DNA of 33,482 nt from positions 1 to 33,482 of the forward strand of contig JAEELF010000069.1 in NCBI GenBank assembly GCA_016288815.1. Reading direction: 5' to 3'. The position numbers were made by a program, and so were the translations under genes. This stretch comes from Ruminococcus sp. (GTDB lineage Bacteria > Bacillota > Clostridia > Oscillospirales > Ruminococcaceae). Positions 21,111 to 28,355 of this stretch are shown here, one piece after another; position 1 is the first letter of the stretch; each line of letters begins with the position of its first letter. Under the pieces are notes generated by a model that was given only the letters and a program-made list of their open reading frames with translations, searched no databases and was not told where the DNA came from.

Positions 21111-22541
21111 ATGAAAAAGCTCAAAGCGCTGCTGACAGCCTCCGTGCTGTCACTGACGACACTGTTCTCTTCCGCGCTGCACGTCCCGGTGCTCCAGGCA
21201 AGCTCGGCAGACCCGGTCAGGATCATGCCGATCGGCGACTCTATCACCTTCGGCTACGGTGAGACCGGCGGCTACCGCAAATACCTGGACTACGCCCTGA
21301 AAGAAAAGGGGATAGAGTTCGACATGGTAGGTCCCGAGGGCAAGGACTCAGAGAGCTTCGTCTACAACGGCACGACCTGCCAGTACGACGGCAATCACGC
21401 CGGCTACAGCGGGTTCACTATCAAGCAGCAGTACCCGATACCGAGCTGGGGCGAGAACGGTCTGCTCGAAAAGCTCCAGAGCAAGGACGCCGTGAAGAAC
21501 GCCCAGCCCGACATCGTCCTGCTCATCATCGGCACGAACGACATGACCGCTAACCGCGACCTCAGCGCCTGCGAGGAGGATCTCCACACGCTCGTGGACT
21601 ATATCCTCGGCGATATGCCCGAGGGCGGCGTCATCTTCATGGGCTCGATACCGGAATTCACCGCATACGGCGGCAACTCCACCCGCGTCGGGAACTACAA
21701 CCAGACCGTGCAGAAGGTCGCTGAGTCCTACGGCGACAACGTGCAGTTCGCTGACGTCCACGGCTGCCTCAACGGCATGGCGGATATCGACACCGCCGAC
21801 AACCTCCACCCCAACGGCGGCGGATACGAGAAAATGGGAAGGTTCTGGGCGGACGTCATCGAGGAGCAGCTTGGCGGCTCGGGCATCGACCCCGACGACC
21901 CCGTGATACTTCGCTCCGACTTCGAGAGCGGTATCTCCGGCTGGAAGAGCCGCGGCGCCGCGAGCGTCTCTGCGACCTCTGACCAAGCCTCCGAGGGGAA
22001 CTCGTCAGCCGCAGTTACCGGCCGCACGGCTTCGTGGAACGGTATCGCATATACCCTCAGCAGCAAGCGCTGCCCTGCCGGCACGCAGATAAGCGTGAGG
22101 GCTAAGGTAAGGCAGGATTCCGGGGAGACCGTGCACTTCAAGATGACTATGCAGTACGACGGCAGCGACGGCGCGGTCTATGACACCTTCGCGGAGGCGG
22201 ACGCCGAGTCCGGCAGCTGGGTGACTCTCTCCTGCCCCGATTATACCGTCAAGGAGGGCTCGAATCCCACGCTCTACTTCGAGACCGACACCGAGCTCTG
22301 CGACTTCTGGCTCGACGACGTGCTCGTCATGAAGTCCGACGGGACTGTCCCCGAGGACACGCCGGGCGACGTGAACAGTGACGGGGAGTTCAATGTCTCC
22401 GACGCTGTAGTACTTCAGAAATGGCTGCTCGCAGTCCCCGGAACTGAACTGAAAAACTGGTATGCAGGCGACCTCTGCACGGACGAACGTCTGGACATCT
22501 TCGACATGATCGCCATGAGACAGCTGCTTGCTGAAAAATAA
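21111..22541 (+). CDS. Cellulosomal carbohydrate esterase: signal peptide, CE3-like SGNH esterase, CBM22-like module, dockerin
   Basis: Secreted 476-residue enzyme. Signal peptide about 1-33 (MKKLKALLTASVLS, cleavage near LQASSA). The SGNH domain (34-255) has IGDSITFGYGE with Ser44, LLIIGTNDM, and the Asp/His pair in DNLHPNGGGYEKMG (Asp230, His233), matching CE3 acetylxylan esterases. A CBM22-like beta-sandwich covers 264-408 (SDFESGISGWKSRG ... DFWLDDVLV). A type I dockerin at 418-476 has two Ca-binding repeats (PGDVNSDGEFNVSDAVVLQKWL and AGDLCTDERLDIFDMIAMRQLL). It should be assembled into a cellulosome through a cohesin and remove acetyl groups from xylan. AAGGAGG lies 8 bases before the ATG. 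No clear promoter was seen in the 64-base gap. Confidence 0.92.
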   Translation: MKKLKALLTASVLSLTTLFSSALHVPVLQASSADPVRIMPIGDSITFGYGETGGYRKYLDYALKEKGIEFDMVGPEGKDSESFVYNGTTCQYDGNHAGYSGFTIKQQYPIPSWGENGLLEKLQSKDAVKNAQPDIVLLIIGTNDMTANRDLSACEEDLHTLVDYILGDMPEGGVIFMGSIPEFTAYGGNSTRVGNYNQTVQKVAESYGDNVQFADVHGCLNGMADIDTADNLHPNGGGYEKMGRFWADVIEEQLGGSGIDPDDPVILRSDFESGISGWKSRGAASVSATSDQASEGNSSAAVTGRTASWNGIAYTLSSKRCPAGTQISVRAKVRQDSGETVHFKMTMQYDGSDGAVYDTFAEADAESGSWVTLSCPDYTVKEGSNPTLYFETDTELCDFWLDDVLVMKSDGTVPEDTPGDVNSDGEFNVSDAVVLQKWLLAVPGTELKNWYAGDLCTDERLDIFDMIAMRQLLAEK

Positions 22542-22545
22542 AGAC

Positions 22546-22577
22546 CCGGACCCCACAGCTTTTGCTGCTGAGTCCGG
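22546..22577 (+). other. Hairpin between the esterase and SulP genes
   Basis: CCGGAC/GTCCGG (22546-22551, 22572-22577) encloses an inner CAGC-TTTT-GCTG stem. There is no T-tract after it. It may partly separate expression of the two genes. Confidence 0.4.
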
Positions 22578-22596
22578 ACGGAAAGGAGGAACGCTC

Positions 22597-24771
22597 ATGG
22601 TACGTGGTTTTTCGCTGAAAACTCTGCCCAGGGACATTTTCACGGGGATCATCATCGCGCTCGTGTCGATACCCATTTCAATGGGTTACGCACAGGTGGC
22701 AGGACTTCCGCCCGTTTACGGTCTGTACGGCTCGGTATTCCCGATACTGATATTCGGTCTGCTCTCGACCTCGCCGCAGTTCATCTTCGGCGTGGACGCA
22801 GCTCCCGCAGCACTTGTCGGAGCGTTCCTCGCTGAAGAAGGGATAGCTTCCGGCTCCGCGGAGGCAGTCCGGACGGTCCCGGTGATAACGCTCTGCGTGG
22901 GACTGTGGCTCCTGCTCTTCTTCACGCTCAGGGCAGGGCGGCTCGTGAAGTACATCTCCACCCCAGTCATGGGAGGCTTCATAAGCGGCATTTCCACGAC
23001 TATCATCTTCATGCAGATACCGAAGCTGCTCGGCGGACAAAGCGGCTCGGGGGAGATAGTCGGGCTCATCTCGCACATCGTCACCACCTGCCGCAGCAGC
23101 TTCAACGCTGCATCGCTGCTGCTCGGAGGAGCGTCGCTGTTCGTGCTCCTCGTCTCAAAGAAGCTGATACCGAAGCTGCCGATGTCGCTGTTCGTCATGG
23201 CAGGGGGAGCGATCCTCGGGTACACAGGCTTTGCCGAAGAACACGGGGTAACGCTGCTCTCATCGGTGGAAGCGGGTCTCCCGGCGTGGCGCCTCCCGGA
23301 CGTTGACGCCGGTATGCTCACGGACATCATTCCCGCGAGCATGACCATCGCGATCGTGATAATGGCGGAAACTCTCCTCGCCTCGAACAATCTCGCGCAG
23401 AAAAACGGCTACCGGCTCAGCGAGAACCGCGAGATACTCGTTTACGCGCTCGGCAACCTTGCCGCAGGAGCCACAGGCTGCTGTCCGGTGAACGGCTCTG
23501 TTTCGAGGAGCTCAATGGGCGAGCAGTACGGCGGAGCGTCACAGGTGATGTCGCTCACCGCATCAGCTGCAATGGCAGTGATACTCATATTTTTCACGGG
23601 CGCTGTCAGGTACCTCCCCGTGCCTGTGCTGACCGCTATCGTCATCTCAGCGCTGCTCGGAGCCGTCGAATTCGCCCTCGTCAAGCGCCTTTGCAGGCAG
23701 GACAAGCGCGAACTGCTCATATTCCTCGGAGCGTTCGCGGGAGTGCTTTTCTTCGGGACGGTCTACGGCGTGCTCATAGGCGTGGTGCTGTCGTTCACCG
23801 CGGTCATCATCAACACGACCAACCCCAAGCGCTCGTTCCTCGGTGTGATACCCGGTCACGAAGGCTTCCACAGCCTTGAGCGAAACACCTATTCAGTCCC
23901 GGTGAAAAGCGCCGTCATCTACCGTTTTTCGGGGAATCTCTACTTCGCGAACATCAAGCTGTTCATCTCCGACATCGAGGGCGCGGTCAGGGAGGACACT
24001 CGCTGTGTCATCGTTGATTCCGGCGCGATCTGCAACATCGACATCACCGCCGCAGACAGTATCGCCGCGCTCGACCGCTCGCTCAGCAGCCGCGGGATAA
24101 CGCTCTGCTTCGCCTCGCATATAGGTCAGCTGAACGACCGCTTCCGCCAGCTCGGGATCGGCTCCTTCATCGAGGAGGGACGCTGCCGCAGGACGCTCGC
24201 TGCTGCGCTGTCAGCTGCCGGTATCAAGCCTCCCTATGAGCTCGAATCAGGCTCCCCGGACGCTGCTCCCCTGCCATACGGCAACGCCGACCGCCTCGAA
24301 TTTGAGTGGGCTTTCGGCGACAACGCAGACGCAGAAATGGAGAAGTACACCGAGAAGCTGCTCTCCGGTATCGGCGGGGAAAGTCACCCCCGTCAGGAGC
24401 TCGCGGACGTCATCAAGCCGCAGGGCTCATGGACAGGCGTCAGCGACCTCGACAACGAAAAGTTCCTCGAGCATTTGCAGCTCCATATCGGTGAGCTGTC
24501 GCAAAAGCTCGGCATTCCCGAGTCTCAGATCTCCGAGGCGATCGAGCACAGAAGGCTCCGTATCGCCCGACGTATCGAGCAGCGCGACATCGCCGCCTTC
24601 AACAGGGTCAGGAAGTACTTCATCGCCTTTGAAAACGACCTTAAAAAGGACAACCCAGAGCTCTACGAGGACCTTATCAGGCGCCGCAGCGAAGCAGTCG
24701 AGCGACTGCGCGCATCGGAGCCGGGCTCCTCAGAGATGATAGAAAAGCTGTATGGCAGCACTGAAGAATAA
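22597..24771 (+). CDS. SulP-family anion transporter with STAS domain and long C-terminal extension
   Basis: Inner-membrane secondary transporter of 724 residues, probably for sulfate, bicarbonate or another small anion. The membrane domain has the SulP opening GIIIALVSIPISMGYAQVAGLPPVYGLYGS, the PQFIFGVDAA segment, MGGFISGISTTI and the helix PVNGSVSRSSMGEQYGGASQ. A STAS domain follows (about 430-545; SAVIYRFSGNLYFANIKLF, VIVDSGAICNIDITAADSI). About 175 further residues form a hydrophilic, helical tail (LQLHIGELSQKLGIPESQI, RRLRIARRIEQRDIAAFNR) that is not part of ordinary SulP proteins. The ATG at 22597 has AAAGGAGG upstream. The upstream ATG at 22528 lies inside the esterase gene. The substrate cannot be told from sequence. 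Confidence 0.9.
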   Translation: MVRGFSLKTLPRDIFTGIIIALVSIPISMGYAQVAGLPPVYGLYGSVFPILIFGLLSTSPQFIFGVDAAPAALVGAFLAEEGIASGSAEAVRTVPVITLCVGLWLLLFFTLRAGRLVKYISTPVMGGFISGISTTIIFMQIPKLLGGQSGSGEIVGLISHIVTTCRSSFNAASLLLGGASLFVLLVSKKLIPKLPMSLFVMAGGAILGYTGFAEEHGVTLLSSVEAGLPAWRLPDVDAGMLTDIIPASMTIAIVIMAETLLASNNLAQKNGYRLSENREILVYALGNLAAGATGCCPVNGSVSRSSMGEQYGGASQVMSLTASAAMAVILIFFTGAVRYLPVPVLTAIVISALLGAVEFALVKRLCRQDKRELLIFLGAFAGVLFFGTVYGVLIGVVLSFTAVIINTTNPKRSFLGVIPGHEGFHSLERNTYSVPVKSAVIYRFSGNLYFANIKLFISDIEGAVREDTRCVIVDSGAICNIDITAADSIAALDRSLSSRGITLCFASHIGQLNDRFRQLGIGSFIEEGRCRRTLAAALSAAGIKPPYELESGSPDAAPLPYGNADRLEFEWAFGDNADAEMEKYTEKLLSGIGGESHPRQELADVIKPQGSWTGVSDLDNEKFLEHLQLHIGELSQKLGIPESQISEAIEHRRLRIARRIEQRDIAAFNRVRKYFIAFENDLKKDNPELYEDLIRRRSEAVERLRASEPGSSEMIEKLYGSTEE

Positions 24772-24793
24772 AAGCTCCCCGAGGGGAGCTTTT
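24770..24793 (+). terminator. Bidirectional terminator between SulP and alcohol dehydrogenase genes
   Basis: AAAAGCTCCC/GGGAGCTTTT stem with loop CGAG, starting inside the SulP stop codon and followed by TTTCGTTTT on the plus strand. The minus strand reads the same stem with TTTTATT after it. Confidence 0.88.
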
Positions 24794-24807
24794 TCGTTTT
24801 ATTACTG

Positions 24808-25971
24808 TCAGAGCGACGCCGTGAAGATGTCCGCGATGTCCTTTTCCGTGAGCGGCACCCACGCATTTTCAAGTCCCTCATTCTCCGCGACGTGACGAGC
24901 CATTTCGCCGATACGGCTCTCGTCTATCCCGACCTCGCGTAGCGTCATCGGGATACCGATTGACAGGAAGAAATCGTAGGTCTCCTGTATCGCCTTTTCC
25001 GCGATCTCGTAGTCACCGAGGCTGCTGTCGATACCGAAGACGTTCACGCCGTACTTCACGAAGCGGCTGAGCGTCCTGTCGCTGAGGATATGCTTCATCC
25101 AGCGGGGCGTGATGATAGCCAGACCCTCACCGTGGGTGATGTCATAGTACGCGGAGAGAGCGTGCTCCATGCCGTGGCACGGCCAGCCGGAGGGGCTGTT
25201 TCCGAGCGAGTAAATGCCGTTGCAGCCGTAGGTGCAGGCGAGCATCATCTCAGCCCTTGCGGTGTAGTCGTTGGGATCTGCAAGGCACTTCTTCGCATTG
25301 ACCATAAGGCTCTTCAGCCCCGCCTCCATGAAACCGTCGCTCAGCAGCGAGGAATCCTCGCAGAAGTACTGCTCCATGATGTGGTTCATAGCGTCCGCAC
25401 AGCCTGCTGCGGTCTGCTTTTTCGACACGGTGAAGGTATACGTCGGGTCGAGGAAGGACACTGCGGGGAAGAGGTGCGGGTCCATGTAGCCGATCTTGTC
25501 GTTGGTCTCGGTCCTCGAGATAACGCCGCCGCAGTCGTACTCACTGCCTGTTGCGGCGAGGGTGATGATGTCCACGATAGGCAGCGCAGCCTTCGCCCTG
25601 ACCTTGTAGGAGATAAGGTCCCAGGGGTCGCCGTCGTACAGCGCGCCCGCCGCGATAGCCTTTGAGCAGTCGAGGACGCTTCCGCCGCCGACAGAGAGTA
25701 TCACCTCGATGCTGTTCTCCTTGCAGAGCCTGACGCCGTCGAGCACGCTCGGGTCATACTTGGGATTGGGCTGGATATCCGGAAGCTCGGTTATCTCGAA
25801 GTCCGGGAGCAGCTCCCTGACCTTGTCGTAAAGCCCAGTCTTCTTGATACTGCCTCCGCCGTAGGTGAGCAGCACCTTTCTGCCGATAGCTCCGAGCGCC
25901 TCCGGGAGCTTTGCGATACAGCCCTCTCCGAAGACGAGGCGGGTGGGTGTCATGTAATCAAAATTCTGCAT
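24808..25971 (-). CDS. Iron-containing alcohol dehydrogenase (BDH/YqhD-like)
   Basis: Cytoplasmic group III alcohol dehydrogenase of 387 residues that reduces aldehydes such as butanal or acetaldehyde with NAD(P)H. It begins FDYMTPTRLVFGEG, has the nucleotide motif SVGGGSVLDCSKAIA (about 93-107) and the metal ligands Asp193 and His197 in CADAMNHIMEQYF and His266 and His280 in WPCHGMEHALSAYYDITHGEGL. This is the pattern of clostridial NAD(P)H-dependent butanol dehydrogenases. AAAAGGAG precedes the ATG at 25971, with a strong promoter upstream. It is a single-gene unit. It would recycle reduced cofactor in fermentation. Confidence 0.95.
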   Translation of the reverse strand: MQNFDYMTPTRLVFGEGCIAKLPEALGAIGRKVLLTYGGGSIKKTGLYDKVRELLPDFEITELPDIQPNPKYDPSVLDGVRLCKENSIEVILSVGGGSVLDCSKAIAAGALYDGDPWDLISYKVRAKAALPIVDIITLAATGSEYDCGGVISRTETNDKIGYMDPHLFPAVSFLDPTYTFTVSKKQTAAGCADAMNHIMEQYFCEDSSLLSDGFMEAGLKSLMVNAKKCLADPNDYTARAEMMLACTYGCNGIYSLGNSPSGWPCHGMEHALSAYYDITHGEGLAIITPRWMKHILSDRTLSRFVKYGVNVFGIDSSLGDYEIAEKAIQETYDFFLSIGIPMTLREVGIDESRIGEMARHVAENEGLENAWVPLTEKDIADIFTASL

Positions 25972-26043
25972 AGTCCGATTCTCCTTTTCGTTTGATATCA
26001 GTATTCGTCATGCTGTCTGTCCGGGAGTCAATTCTATACGTTC

Positions 26044-26072
26044 ATTATAGCATCTCCGCGCGATATTTTCAA
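26044..26072 (-). promoter_or_regulatory. Sigma-A promoter of the alcohol dehydrogenase gene
   Basis: On the minus strand TTGAAA (26067-26072) and TATAAT (26044-26049) are 17 bases apart, 73 bases before the ATG. Confidence 0.8.
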
Positions 26073-26090
26073 TACCTGCGGACACAAAAA

Positions 26091-26111
26091 GCGCCTGCGA
26101 ACTGCAGGCGC
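26091..26111 (-). terminator. Terminator of the ABC transporter operon
   Basis: GCGCCTGC/GCAGGCGC stem (26091-26098, 26104-26111) with a 5-base loop. On the minus strand it is followed by TTTTTGTGTC. Confidence 0.88.
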
Positions 26112-26130
26112 CTCAGCTTTTTCTGGTATA

Positions 26131-26856
26131 TCAGACCTGTTTCTTCCTGTTGAATGCGTATCCGACTGAAAGGAACGCAGCAGCGAAGAGGAATGTGCCG
26201 ACCAACGAAGTGACAAGGACCTTGGTCTTGACATCGGAGTCTCCGGCGTTGTTCAGGAATGCGTCCAGCCAGTAGTCCGTGAAGGAGAACTTCTTGGGCT
26301 TTAAGATAACATCGAGTATCGTGAGCACGAGGGTTATCATGGTGGTCGCGACAATGCCGATAGCTATCGAGGGACCTGTCCTGCCGAGGATTATCGACAG
26401 TGCGAAGAAGAACGCATGGTATCCGACGAGCACTAACCCCTGCAGGAAGAGCGTGCGGATAGTGTCTCCGACCTCGCCCACGCCCCAGACTACCGTGCCG
26501 GCGATGAATGCTACGATGATATCGAAGAGATACATCATGCCTGCCGCGAAGAGCGAGGAGATGTACTTCCCGACGAAGACCTTCTTACGGCTGTAGCCCT
26601 TGGAGTAGATGTTTTTCAGGACCTGCTGATCGAAGTCGTCGCAGACGAACAGCGAGGTGAATATGCCGAGTATCATCGTGTACTGCGAATTGCTCAGGAC
26701 CATAGCAGCATATTCCCAGCCGCTCAAATCCATTTTAGCGATCTTCGTAAAGACCGGTATCCCGAGTATCAGCAGCACTGCCGTCACGAGCGAACATATA
26801 TAGAAGCTGCGCTGTCTGAACAGCTTGTGAAATTCAAATCTGAGTATCCTTCTCAT
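26131..26856 (-). CDS. ABC-2 type transporter permease
   Basis: Integral membrane protein of 241 residues with about six hydrophobic segments, including SFYICSLVTAVLLILGIPVF, YTMILGIFTSLFVCDDF, GMMYLFDIIVAFIAGTVVWG and VTSLVGTFLFAAAFLSVGYAF. It begins MRRILRFEFHKLFRQRSFY, the usual opening of ABC-2 permeases of the bacitracin/lantibiotic-immunity type. The ATG overlaps the ATPase stop codon by one base, so the two are translated together. It probably exports or resists a peptide or lipid-like compound. The substrate is unknown. Confidence 0.88.
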   Translation of the reverse strand: MRRILRFEFHKLFRQRSFYICSLVTAVLLILGIPVFTKIAKMDLSGWEYAAMVLSNSQYTMILGIFTSLFVCDDFDQQVLKNIYSKGYSRKKVFVGKYISSLFAAGMMYLFDIIVAFIAGTVVWGVGEVGDTIRTLFLQGLVLVGYHAFFFALSIILGRTGPSIAIGIVATTMITLVLTILDVILKPKKFSFTDYWLDAFLNNAGDSDVKTKVLVTSLVGTFLFAAAFLSVGYAFNRKKQV

Positions 26857-27749
26857 TATCTACCGATCCTTTCTATGAAGTAATCCTCCATGTCAGCGGT
26901 GGTCGTGTGCAGATCAAATACTCCCGCGCCTGCGTTGACGAGTGTGGTATTGATCTCCTCTGCGCGGTCAATTCCGCTGAGGAGGGTAATGGTATCCCCT
27001 GCCGTCTCGAGCTCTGCGATCCCGAGCTTTTCGCGGAGAGCTGTCTCCGCAGCGGCAGTGTCCCTGCACTTGATAACGAGAGTCTGGCGGCACCTTGATT
27101 CGAGCTCCTGTGCGGAGACCTCTTCAACGAGCACACCGCTGTTGATGATCCCGTAGCGAGTGGAGATCTTAGCGAGCTCGCCGAGAAGGTGGCTCGATAT
27201 AAGGACTGTGACTCCCTTTTCCTGATTGAGAGCGAGGAGCGTATCACGCACGCCCTTGATAGCGGCAGGGTCAAGTCCGTTTACGGGCTCGTCCAGAACG
27301 AGCACCTCCGGATTGCCGAGCATTGCGATAGCGATTCCGAGACGCTGCTTCATTCCGAGCGAGAAGGCTCCCGCCTTCTTCTTGCCGGTGTTGGCGAGAT
27401 TGACGAGTTCAAGGAGCTCCTTGATGTTCTTATCGTCGCCGCCGTAGAGCAGCGAGAAACGCTTGAGGTTCTCGTATGCGGTGCAGCCCTTGTAGATACC
27501 GGGCGCCTCGATGAGAGAGCCTATCCTGCGGCGTGAAGCGTTATTGGCAGGCTTGCCGAAGAGCTCCATCGTTCCGCCGTTGGGGAATATCATTCCGAGC
27601 AGCATCTTCATGGTAGTGGTCTTACCGGCGCCGTTTTTGCCTATAAATCCGTAGATATCGCCCTTTTCGATATTCATGCTGACCTTGTCCACGGCAGCCT
27701 TATGGCCGTACATCTTGGTCAGTTCTTTTGTCCTGATGACGTATTCCAC
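26856..27749 (-). CDS. ABC transporter ATP-binding protein (BcrA-like), GTG start
   Basis: ATPase of 297 residues. Walker A is GKNGAGKTTTMKMLLG, the signature is FSLGMKQRLGIAIAML, Walker B is VLVLDEPVNGLDP and the H-loop is VLISSHLL. The C-terminal about 85 residues resemble the DUF4162-like tail of drug-export ATPases. The GTG at 27749 is chosen because AGGAGG lies 7 bases upstream. The ATG at 27770 would put this Shine-Dalgarno inside the coding sequence. It is the first gene of a two-gene operon with the permease, under a consensus promoter. Confidence 0.93.
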   Translation of the reverse strand: MEYVIRTKELTKMYGHKAAVDKVSMNIEKGDIYGFIGKNGAGKTTTMKMLLGMIFPNGGTMELFGKPANNASRRRIGSLIEAPGIYKGCTAYENLKRFSLLYGGDDKNIKELLELVNLANTGKKKAGAFSLGMKQRLGIAIAMLGNPEVLVLDEPVNGLDPAAIKGVRDTLLALNQEKGVTVLISSHLLGELAKISTRYGIINSGVLVEEVSAQELESRCRQTLVIKCRDTAAAETALREKLGIAELETAGDTITLLSGIDRAEEINTTLVNAGAGVFDLHTTTADMEDYFIERIGR

Positions 27750-27776
27750 TATTTTCCCTCCTATATTCATTGAAAA

Positions 27777-27809
27777 TGATGTGCCATTCCTTTGTTATCC
27801 GGCACATCA
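27777..27809 (-). promoter_or_regulatory. 9-bp inverted repeat in the ABC operon leader
   Basis: TGATGTGCC (27777-27785) and GGCACATCA (27801-27809) form a perfect dyad with a 15-base spacer, just after the expected transcription start. It could be a repressor operator or an RNA hairpin. Confidence 0.5.
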
Positions 27810-27817
27810 ATAAAAAG

Positions 27818-27846
27818 ATTATACCATATACGTCAAAAAATGTCAA
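27818..27846 (-). promoter_or_regulatory. Consensus sigma-A promoter of the ABC transporter operon
   Basis: On the minus strand a perfect TTGACA (27841-27846) and a perfect TATAAT (27818-27823) are 17 bases apart. Such a strong promoter usually needs repression, in line with the dyad at 27777-27809. Confidence 0.88.
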
Positions 27847-27874
27847 TAGCACAAGCCTGATACGTCGTAAACAG

Positions 27875-27902
27875 GTGTCAGGTATCAGGCGTCAGGAGTC
27901 AG
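27875..27902 (+). repeat. Four tandem 7-bp units (GNNTCAG)
   Basis: GTGTCAG, GTATCAG, GCGTCAG and GAGTCAG follow each other without gaps. This is a short degenerate tandem repeat in a gene-free stretch. Function is unknown. Confidence 0.7.
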
Positions 27903-27947
27903 CCCAAACAAAGACGGACTGTTAAGACGAATACCTATACAAAAGTT

Positions 27948-27981
27948 TTGCCCCGAAGCATTTCAAAGCGCTTCGGGGCAA
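27948..27981. repeat. 12-bp perfect inverted repeat in the gene-free stretch
   Basis: TTGCCCCGAAGC (27948-27959) and GCTTCGGGGCAA (27970-27981) with a 10-base loop. There is no good T-tract on either side, and no gene end lies close by. It may be part of the neighbouring repeat cluster. Confidence 0.55.
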
Positions 27982-28014
27982 TGTATTTAATTGACTGCTC
28001 AGATAAATCAGAAT

Positions 28015-28165
28015 TTAGCGCCTATGGCGCTAATAATGAATAGTGAAAAAAGAATAAAGAATAGTGAATAATTTATGGTATCGCCTGTGGCGATATTATT
28101 TAAATCAGTGTCCGAAGGACACACCGCCATTATTCATTTTTCATTATTCGTTATTCATTATTCAC
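28015..28165. mobile_element. MITE-like palindromic repeat element without coding capacity
   Basis: Two A+T-rich, imperfectly complementary arms (about 28031-28074 and 28128-28165), made of repeats like GAATAGTGAATAAT and ATTATTCATTATTCACT, enclose three tight hairpins: TTAGCGCC-TAT-GGCGCTAA (28015-28033, at the left edge), TATCGCC-TGT-GGCGATA (28079-28095) and GTGTCC-GAA-GGACAC (28108-28122). No protein is encoded. The whole can fold as one long RNA or DNA hairpin, as expected of a miniature inverted-repeat element. Target-site duplications were not identified with confidence. Confidence 0.6.
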
Positions 28166-28250
28166 TGCTTACAGCTTCAAAGTCACTGTAAATTCCGATT
28201 TATGTTAGTAACAATTATATCACGGCATTGCGGCATTTTCAACAGAAATG

Positions 28251-28287
28251 CCATAGTATTTCTGACGATGCATCAGAAATACTATGG
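28251..28287 (-). repeat. Perfect 15-bp inverted repeat, possible terminator of the GH5 gene
   Basis: CCATAGTATTTCTGA (28251-28265) and its exact complement (28273-28287) with a 7-base loop, about 70 bases beyond the GH5 stop at 28356. On the minus strand CATTTCTGTTG follows, a weak T-tract. It may be a terminator or another palindromic repeat. Confidence 0.5.
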
Positions 28288-28355
28288 CTCAAACTTCTAT
28301 ATCAGCGCCGCACCTAACAGTCCGCCTGAGTTTTATTCAGTTGAACGCACGCGCG

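Noticed and set aside
27750..27770. Upstream ATG for the ABC ATPase
   Set aside because: The Shine-Dalgarno AGGAGG lies inside these codons and points to the GTG at 27749.
27875..28165. CRISPR array
   Set aside because: The tandem units are 7 bp without spacers and the larger repeats are palindromic arms. No repeat-spacer pattern and no cas genes.
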